A DNA stretch of 64,000 bases from Betaproteobacteria bacterium (GTDB lineage: Bacteria > Pseudomonadota > Gammaproteobacteria > Burkholderiales > UBA3065): assembly GCA_027490755.1 (NCBI GenBank), contig JAIXXL010000004.1:1-64000 (forward strand), read 5' to 3'. Below the pieces are notes generated by a model. The model searched no databases. It was not told the DNA's origin and saw only the letters and a program-made list of their open reading frames with translations. Shown here in pieces: positions 59,115 through 64,000 of the stretch (position 1 is the first letter of the stretch; each line of letters begins with the position of its first letter). A program made the translations under genes and the position numbers.

Positions 59115-60043
59115 GCCGGCACCGCGCTGAGGGTGGTCGACCCACCCTTGTCCGAGGACTCGCCCGACACCCCGCCGGCGATGGCGCCTGCGCGGTCCGC
59201 CTCGGCCATCAAAACCGCCCAGGGCGGCAGGTCGAGGTCCCACTCGACCAGCGTCGGGCGTGGGCCGAGGACCCGGAGCGCGTGCGCGTAGACCGCCCAC
59301 ACCGCGTCCGACACCGGCCGCGAGTGGTCGTCGATCATCGGGCCGGACTCGACCGGCGTGCAGCCAGCCAGGTGGTACTCGCCCACCGCAGCCGCCGGCA
59401 AGGCGTCGATAAAGCGACGCGCCGCAGCGACCACATCGGCCTCACGGGCGTTGGTGGCGTTCACCACCAGGTTGTTGAGGTCGAGCAGCAGGCCGCAACC
59501 CGCCCGCTGGCAAAGCGCGGCCAGGAATTCCGGCTCGGCGAAGCAGTCATCCTCGAAGGCCCAGTAGGCCGACAGGTTCTCGACCAGGATCGGGCGCCGC
59601 AGCGCGTCCTGCACGCGGCTGACGTTGTCACAGAGGATGTTCAGGCTGGCCGACGTGAACGCCAGCGGCAGCAGGTCGGCGCCGTGCACCGGCACCGTTT
59701 CGCCCGGCAACGGCGCGCGCGCAAAGCACGCGTGATCTGAGACTGACAGCGGCTCGACGCGCACCACCAGTGCCGCCAGGCGTTCAAGGTGCAGCGGGTC
59801 GACCCCCGCAGCAGACCCCAGCCCCAGCCCGACGCCGTGCAGACTCACATCGCAGCGCGCGCGCACCGAGTCGATCAGGGCACGGCTGGCGCCGCCCGGC
59901 GCGAAGAAGTTCTCGGAGTGGACCTCGACGAAGTCGGGCAACGTGGCCGCTTCGGCGAAGTCGGTGTAGTGGGGATGCCGCAGGCCGACGCCGAAGCGTG
60001 GCCGCGCATCCGCAAAGGTAAAGCTGATGTCGCGAACGGACAC
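59111..60043 (-). CDS. DUF692 multinuclear nonheme iron oxidase (MbnB/TglH/BufB-like)
   Basis: The 310-residue TIM-barrel enzyme starts with GTG at 60043, the only plausible start that does not run into the DUF2282 gene. Metal-ligand motifs are FGVGLRHPHY, FVEVHSENFFAPGG, VSLHGVGLGLGS, LSVSDHACFA, ILVENLSAYWAFEDD, LLLDLNNLVVNATN, GEYHLAGC, MIDDHSRPVS and TLVEWDLDLP. The family uses two or three iron atoms to modify cysteines in precursor peptides. The neighbouring small Cys protein is the likely substrate. Family assignment is strong; the reaction product is inferred. Confidence 0.9.
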   Translation of the reverse strand: MSVRDISFTFADARPRFGVGLRHPHYTDFAEAATLPDFVEVHSENFFAPGGASRALIDSVRARCDVSLHGVGLGLGSAAGVDPLHLERLAALVVRVEPLSVSDHACFARAPLPGETVPVHGADLLPLAFTSASLNILCDNVSRVQDALRRPILVENLSAYWAFEDDCFAEPEFLAALCQRAGCGLLLDLNNLVVNATNAREADVVAAARRFIDALPAAAVGEYHLAGCTPVESGPMIDDHSRPVSDAVWAVYAHALRVLGPRPTLVEWDLDLPPWAVLMAEADRAGAIAGGVSGESSDKGGSTTLSAVPA

Positions 60044-60072
60044 GTCGTCGATCTCCGTCCGCGCCGCGTACC

Positions 60073-60345
60073 TCAGTGGGCCGAACGGACCTGGGCCGAG
60101 GTCTTGCCGCCCATGTCCTTGCAGGTGCCGGCCGGCACGTACTTCCATTCGCCCGGGTCGTTGTCGGCCTTGGCTTGGCCGGCGCAGCTGTGCGTGCCCG
60201 ACAGGTTGGCGCAGTCGTTCTGGCCGGCCTTGGCGACGCCGAAGCACTTCTCCTTGGCGGCCTTGTCTTCGGCAGCAGCGTTGGTGGCGGCGCCCAGGGC
60301 CATGAGCGAGGCGATGGCGGCGGAAGCGATGAGACGTTGGTTCAT
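60073..60345 (-). CDS. DUF2282 exported Cys peptide, bufferin-like precursor
   Basis: The 90-residue product starts [20 protein letters not shown] at 60345, with a signal peptide cut near TNAAA|ED. The mature 65 residues carry four cysteines, C34, C45, C54 and C75, in [36 protein letters not shown] and [13 protein letters not shown]. This spacing is that of DUF2282 proteins (gigP, BufA1), whose members are modified by the DUF692 enzyme and bind copper. A ribosome site (GAGGA) precedes the ATG. It is the first gene of the operon and follows the promoter at 60404-60429. Confidence 0.9.
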   Translation of the reverse strand: MNQRLIASAAIASLMALGAATNAAAEDKAAKEKCFGVAKAGQNDCANLSGTHSCAGQAKADNDPGEWKYVPAGTCKDMGGKTSAQVRSAH

Positions 60346-60398
60346 TTGGTGCATCCTCGAAGTTGAGATTGGAAGTGCCGGAAAACTTGCCCGACGAT

Positions 60399-60416
60399 GC
60401 TCTGTCGGAGCAGAGC
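60399..60416. promoter_or_regulatory. Inverted repeat in the divergent buf/ECF control region
   Basis: GCTCTG (60399-60404) and CAGAGC (60411-60416) flank TCGGAG. It overlaps the -10 part of the predicted minus-strand promoter, so it may be an operator for a second regulator or a chance feature. Confidence 0.4.
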
Positions 60417-60429
60417 AACGCAACCTTAC
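60404..60429 (-). promoter_or_regulatory. Predicted ECF-type promoter for the DUF2282 operon
   Basis: Read on the minus strand, GTAAGG, a 16-base spacer and CGAC resemble the GTAACC-N16-CGAA type of ECF promoter described for SigF of Caulobacter, which controls related DUF692 genes. It lies about 60 bases before the DUF2282 start. The divergent ECF gene is the obvious candidate to recognise it. Confidence 0.5.
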
Positions 60430-60446
60430 ACATTAGGAAAAATTTT

Positions 60447-61010
60447 TTGAGCCTGTCTTCAGCCGACCTCGAAGACGCCCGCGCCTACCTCATGCGCTTC
60501 GCCCGGCTGCAGCTGCGCAACGAGGCCTGGGCCGAGGATGCGGTTGCCGAGACCTTGCTGGCAGCGGTGCAGCGTCCCGACGCGTTCGATGGCCGCTCCA
60601 GCCGCAACACCTGGCTGGTCGGCATCCTGCGCAACAAGATCGTCGACCAGATCCGTCTGCACACGCGCGAATGTTCGCTTGCAACCGATGACGACAGGCT
60701 CGACATCGAGGACGAGGTATTTGGCGCCGACGGGCACTTCAGCGAGCGCCCCTCGGAATGGGGCCGCCCGGAATCAGAACTGCGCGAGAAGCAGTTCCTC
60801 GCCGTGATGGAGGCCTGCGTCGAGCGACTGCCCGACCAGCAGGGCCGCGTCTTCCTGATGAAGGAGTGGCTGGAACTGGATAGCGACACCATCTGTAAGG
60901 AAATCGACATCCAGCCGACCAACCTCTGGGTGCTGCTGCACCGGGCACGTCTGCGCCTGCGCGAGTGCCTGCAGCAGATGTGGTTCGATCCGGCCACGAC
61001 CAGGCCCTGA
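60447..61010 (+). CDS. ECF-type RNA polymerase sigma factor
   Basis: The product is 187 residues if it starts at TTG 60447, which has a ribosome site (AGGA at 60435-60438); an alternative TTG at 60363 would lie inside the divergent promoter region. Region 2 is ARAYLMRFARLQLRNEAWAE followed by DAVAETLLAAV and NTWLVGILRNKIVDQIR. Region 4 is VERLPDQQGRVFLMKEWLEL, DSDTICKEIDIQPTNLWVLL and HRARLRLRECL. The next gene encodes a small zinc-type anti-sigma. It probably activates the divergent DUF2282 operon. Confidence 0.9.
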   Translation: MSLSSADLEDARAYLMRFARLQLRNEAWAEDAVAETLLAAVQRPDAFDGRSSRNTWLVGILRNKIVDQIRLHTRECSLATDDDRLDIEDEVFGADGHFSERPSEWGRPESELREKQFLAVMEACVERLPDQQGRVFLMKEWLELDSDTICKEIDIQPTNLWVLLHRARLRLRECLQQMWFDPATTRP

Positions 61011-61029
61011 GGGCGAGGGAGACACACCG

Positions 61030-61236
61030 ATGCGCTGGATGATGAGTTGCCGCGAGGCCAGCCGCCTGACGACCGAGGCAAGCTACCGCACGCTCGCCCC
61101 GTTGGAGCGCGGGCTGCTGGTGTTCCACCGCTCGATGTGTCGGGACTGTCGGCGCTTTGCCGCGCAGATGGCGCTGCTCGACCGTTCGATGACCATGTGG
61201 CGCGCCGGCGGTCGCGATGAGAACATGCGGCCATGA
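61030..61236 (+). CDS. Small zinc-binding anti-sigma factor (zf-HC2 type)
   Basis: The 68-residue cytosolic protein has Cys7 and the HxxxCxxC triad H33-C37-C40 (FHRSMCRDCRRF), the pattern of ZAS anti-sigma factors. It has no membrane segment, so it would sense a cytoplasmic signal (redox or metal) directly. It lies 19 bases after the sigma gene and overlaps the antiporter start by 4 bases. Its role as anti-sigma is inferred from motif and position. Confidence 0.8.
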   Translation: MRWMMSCREASRLTTEASYRTLAPLERGLLVFHRSMCRDCRRFAAQMALLDRSMTMWRAGGRDENMRP

Positions 61237-62492
61237 CCCAGATGACCCTGTGGGCCGGCGCCCTGCTCTTCGGCCTGGCTATCCTGCATACCTTCTCCAC
61301 CGCCTCGATCGAACGCCTGGGCCACCGTTACCCGGCCCACCACGGCACCTTCCACCTGCTCGCCGAGGTCGAGGCCGTGTTCGGCTTCTGGGCGATGGTG
61401 CTGTTCGGCTGGCTCATGTTCGCCGAGGGCACGGCCGGCGCGGTCGAGTACGCCGACACCCGCAACTACACCGAACCGCTGTTCGTCTTCGCCATCATGG
61501 TGGTCTCGGCCTCGCGGCCGGTGATGTCGGTGGCGCGCGCCCTGGTGGTCCGGCTCGCCGGGTTGCTGCCGGTCGAGGACGCGGTGGCCCGGTTCTGGCT
61601 GCTGCTCACCGTCGTCCCGCTGCTGGGGTCCTTCGTCACCGAGCCGGCGGCGATGACGCTGGCGGCGATCATGCTGCTGCCGCTGATCCGCAAGGACGCC
61701 CCCGAACGCTTCAAGTACGCGACGGTCGGCGTGCTCTTCGTCAACGTCTCCATCGGCGGCACGCTGACGCACTTTGCGGCGCCGCCGGTGCTGATGGTCG
61801 CCAGCACCTGGGGCTGGGACACTGCCTTCATGCTCACGCACTTCGGCTGGAAGGCGGCGCTGGCGGTCGTGATCAATGCGACCGCACTCACGCTGATGTT
61901 CCGCCGGCACCTCACCTTGGAGACTCACGAGGTCGCCGAGGTCGCCGAGGGCGGGCGAGACGTGCCGCTGCCGATGCAGGCACTGCACCTGACCATGGTG
62001 GCCGGCATCGTCGCCTTTGCCCACCACCCGCCAGTCTTCATGGGCATCTTCCTGCTGTTCATGGCATTCGCGGCGGCCTATCCGCGCCATCACGATCGGC
62101 TGATCCTGCGCGAGGGCCTGCTGGTGGCATCGTTCCTGGCCGGTCTGGTGTTCCTGGGGGGCTTGCAGCAGTGGTGGCTTGAGCCGCTGCTGCTGTCACT
62201 CTCGCCGGAGGCGGTGTACTACGGCGCAGCGGCACTCACCGCCGTCACCGACAACGCCGCGCTGACCTATCTGGGCTCGCTGGTGCCGGGCCTGAGCGAC
62301 GACTTCAAATACGCCCTGGTGGCGGGTGCCGTGGTTGGTGGTGGCCTCACGGTGATCGCCAACGCGCCCAACCCGGCCGGCGCTGCGTTGCTGCGTGGGC
62401 GCTTTGCCGACGGCCAGATCGCACCGCTAGGCCTGCTGGCGGGGGCGGCGCTGCCAACACTCGTCGCGCTGGTCTGCCTAAAGGTCCTCTAG
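61233..62492 (+). CDS. Putative Na+/H+ antiporter (Na_H_antiport_3 type)
   Basis: The 419-residue membrane protein has about eleven hydrophobic segments. Recognisable blocks are FSTASIERLGHRYPAHHGTF, HLLAEVEAVFGFWAM, the LLGSFVTEPAAMTLAAIMLL helix, NVSIGGTLTHFAAPPVLMVA and TAVTDNAALTYLGSLVPGLS. These match a small family annotated as putative Na+/H+ antiporters. It is coupled to the anti-sigma gene (4-base overlap), so ECF-dependent expression is possible. Substrate and direction are not known. Confidence 0.8.
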   Translation: MTQMTLWAGALLFGLAILHTFSTASIERLGHRYPAHHGTFHLLAEVEAVFGFWAMVLFGWLMFAEGTAGAVEYADTRNYTEPLFVFAIMVVSASRPVMSVARALVVRLAGLLPVEDAVARFWLLLTVVPLLGSFVTEPAAMTLAAIMLLPLIRKDAPERFKYATVGVLFVNVSIGGTLTHFAAPPVLMVASTWGWDTAFMLTHFGWKAALAVVINATALTLMFRRHLTLETHEVAEVAEGGRDVPLPMQALHLTMVAGIVAFAHHPPVFMGIFLLFMAFAAAYPRHHDRLILREGLLVASFLAGLVFLGGLQQWWLEPLLLSLSPEAVYYGAAALTAVTDNAALTYLGSLVPGLSDDFKYALVAGAVVGGGLTVIANAPNPAGAALLRGRFADGQIAPLGLLAGAALPTLVALVCLKVL

Positions 62493-64000
62493 CCGCTCCA
62501 GCAGCATCTGCGCCTGTACCCGCACCGCCTCCCGCTCCTCAGCGGGCAGCCGCTGCAGGTTCTTGACCATCAGCGCGGTGCGCGGGCTGCCGCCCAGTTC
62601 GGCCTCGTGGCGGTCGAGGAAGTGCCAGTAGAGGGTGGTCAGCGGGCAGGCGCTGTCGCCGGTCTTCTTGGCCGGGTCGTAGCGGCAAGCGCTGCAATGG
62701 TTGCTCATGCGCTGGATGTAGGCGCCGCTGGCCGCGTACGGCTTGCTGGTGAAGCGCCCACCGTTGGCAAACAGCGCCATTCCGGCGACGTTGGGCAACT
62801 CGACCCACTCCACCGCATCGACGTACACCGCCAGGTACCAGTGCGCGACCTGCCGTGGGTCGATCTCGGCCAGCAGTCCGAACAGCCCGGTCACCATCAG
62901 GCGCTGGATGTGGTGCGCGTATCCGAATCGCAGGGTTTGCCCGATAGCGTCGCGCTGGCAGGCCATATGCGTATCGCCGGTCCAGAACCAGCCGGGCAGG
63001 TCGCGGGCATGGCCAAAATGGTTGGCGGCAGCCATCCCTGGCATCTCGAGCCAGTAGACGCCACGGATGAACTCGCGCCAGCCGATGATCTGGCGCACGA
63101 AGCCCTCGACGCTGGCGAGCCCTGCCTTCCCCTCGCGCCAAGCCGCAACCGCCGCCTCAGCCACCTCGCGCGGGCCAAGCAGCTTCAGGTTGAGCGCGGC
63201 GGAGATGCGCGCGTGGTAAAGGAAAGGCTGACCCGCCCACATCGCGTCCTGGTAGCGGCCGAACAGCTCCAGCCGGTTGTCGATAAAGTCCTGCAGCGCG
63301 GCCAGTGCCTGCTCGCGCGTCACCGGCCAGTCGAAGTCTTCCAGGCTGCCGGGGTTATCGGGGAGGTAGCGCTGCACCGCCGCCATCACCTCACGCGTGA
63401 CGGCATCCGGCGGAAAACCCGCGTGCGCCGGCACCAGCCCGGGGCCGTGCTTGCCGAAACTGGCCCGGTTCTCGGCGTCGTAGTTCCAGGCGCCACCGGC
63501 TGGCTCGTCGCCGTCCATCAGGATGCCGGTCTGCTTGCGCACGTGCCGGTAGAAGAACTCCATGCGCAGCTGCTTGTAGCCCCGCGCCCAGCGCATGAAG
63601 TCCGCGCGGCTGAGCATGAAGTGCGTGTCGAGGCGCAGCTCGACCGCGCAGCCAGCCTCTGCCGCAGCACTCTGCAGCGCTGCTTCTAACCACTGCTCTC
63701 CCGGCTCGACACAGACCAGCGCCCGCGGCCGCAGCGCGGCCAGATGGTGCGCGACGAGCTCGACCAGCCCGCCCTGCGGCGTGTCGTCCAGCGTGTGGTA
63801 AGTCACCGGCCAGCCACGCCCGCGCAGGGCATCGGCAAAGTGCCGCATCGCCGACAGGAAGATCACGGTCCGAGCCTTGTGCGACCAGACGCGCTGGCTC
63901 TCGCCGAGCGCCTCGACCATGAGGATGCGGTCCTGCGCCGGGTCGAAGCCGTCGAACGCGGACGAACCGCCGTCGAGCTGGTCGCCCAGCACCAGCACCA
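62478..64000 (-). CDS. Iron-sulfur bacterial cryptochrome/photolyase (FeS-BCP), partial at 5' end
   Basis: The frame is open to the right edge; the first residues seen, VLVLGDQLDGGSSAFDGFDP, are usually preceded by a few more, so the true start lies beyond the window. The N-terminal Rossmann part is followed by the FAD-binding helical domain. Four cysteines, in THMACQRDAIGQTL, NHCSACRYDP and KKTGDSACPLTTLYW, match the [4Fe-4S] ligands of PhrB/CryB. Such proteins repair (6-4) photoproducts or act as light sensors. The C terminus overlaps the antiporter end by 15 bases. Confidence 0.9.
   Translation of the reverse strand, partial: VLVLGDQLDGGSSAFDGFDPAQDRILMVEALGESQRVWSHKARTVIFLSAMRHFADALRGRGWPVTYHTLDDTPQGGLVELVAHHLAALRPRALVCVEPGEQWLEAALQSAAAEAGCAVELRLDTHFMLSRADFMRWARGYKQLRMEFFYRHVRKQTGILMDGDEPAGGAWNYDAENRASFGKHGPGLVPAHAGFPPDAVTREVMAAVQRYLPDNPGSLEDFDWPVTREQALAALQDFIDNRLELFGRYQDAMWAGQPFLYHARISAALNLKLLGPREVAEAAVAAWREGKAGLASVEGFVRQIIGWREFIRGVYWLEMPGMAAANHFGHARDLPGWFWTGDTHMACQRDAIGQTLRFGYAHHIQRLMVTGLFGLLAEIDPRQVAHWYLAVYVDAVEWVELPNVAGMALFANGGRFTSKPYAASGAYIQRMSNHCSACRYDPAKKTGDSACPLTTLYWHFLDRHEAELGGSPRTALMVKNLQRLPAEEREAVRVQAQMLLERLEDL

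Noticed and set aside
58251..59300. Longer N terminus for the DUF2063 protein
   Set aside because: The extension would overlap the DUF692 coding region and is Arg/Gly/Pro-rich; GTG at 59114 gives the normal coupling with the upstream stop.
60363..60446. Upstream TTG start for the ECF sigma factor
   Set aside because: It would place the first 28 codons inside the divergent promoter region, they are not sigma-like, and the TTG at 60447 has a better ribosome site.

Overview
The window is about 64 kb of high-GC chromosome from a Gram-negative proteobacterium, with genes packed tightly on both strands. LPS export genes (lptC-lptA-lptB, kdsC), the rpoN-hpf-ptsN-hprK-rapZ block, the hemH-hrcA-nadK-recN order and the miaB-phoH-ybeY-corC block point to a beta-proteobacterium or a close gamma relative. 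I cannot name the species from sequence alone. A type I phosphoribulokinase suggests CO2 fixation by the Calvin cycle. flgM/flgN and a sigma-28-type promoter indicate flagella, and a type IV pilin gene is present. I see no tRNA, rRNA, CRISPR array, insertion sequence or prophage, and no gene-free stretch longer than about 300 bases (the longest is 236 bases, upstream of htpG).

Layout. 1-4107: a two-component pair, a triple-PAS hybrid histidine kinase with HPt followed by a receiver/HD-GYP-like response regulator that runs off the left edge. 4207-8475 (minus): MDR oxidoreductase, parvulin prolyl isomerase, BolA, YciI, septation protein A and MurB. 8540-10884 (plus): YaaA, a PepSY-like protein, PsiE, and an isolated sulfotransferase-like gene of lower GC. 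10898-18624 (minus): ubiD, hemJ, a hydrolase, a 2Fe-2S ferredoxin, a MazG-like protein, corC, ybeY, phoH, miaB and a small exported protein. 18690-25847 (plus): kdsC-lptC-lptA-lptB-rpoN-hpf-ptsN-hprK-rapZ-ubiX. 25973-28182 (minus): hemH and hrcA. 28290-31819 (plus): nadK, recN, flgM and flgN. 31853-36067 (minus): prk, ruvB and a UvrD/HelD-type helicase. 36257-37228: a TauE/SafE exporter. 37275-39134 (minus): ruvA, ruvC, yebC. 39343-45207 (plus): grpE, dnaK, dnaJ and a succinate/malate-CoA ligase pair. 45234-49165 (minus): a lipid-methylation cluster, a pilin and a nitroreductase. 49402-56084 (plus): htpG, a circularly permuted GTPase, pepN and a Tim44-like protein. 56144-60345 (minus): msrQ, msrP, DoxX, DUF2063, DUF692 and DUF2282. 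60447-62492 (plus): ECF sigma factor, small zinc-type anti-sigma and an antiporter. 62478-64000 (minus): an iron-sulfur bacterial photolyase/cryptochrome, partial.

How the parts work together. The chaperone genes grpE, dnaK and htpG each carry a sigma-32-like promoter, while hrcA is encoded without a visible CIRCE operator in the window. The right end holds a compact stress module. Its DUF2282-DUF692-DUF2063-DoxX genes match the gig/bufferin type of metal-binding modified-peptide operon. They diverge from an ECF sigma/anti-sigma pair and lie just upstream of the periplasmic methionine sulfoxide reductase MsrPQ. This is the most interesting system in the window. Also notable are a dispersed intergenic repeat found downstream of three minus-strand genes, a receiver/HD-GYP-like protein with His-Glu in place of His-Asp, and a near-consensus FliA promoter upstream of flgM.
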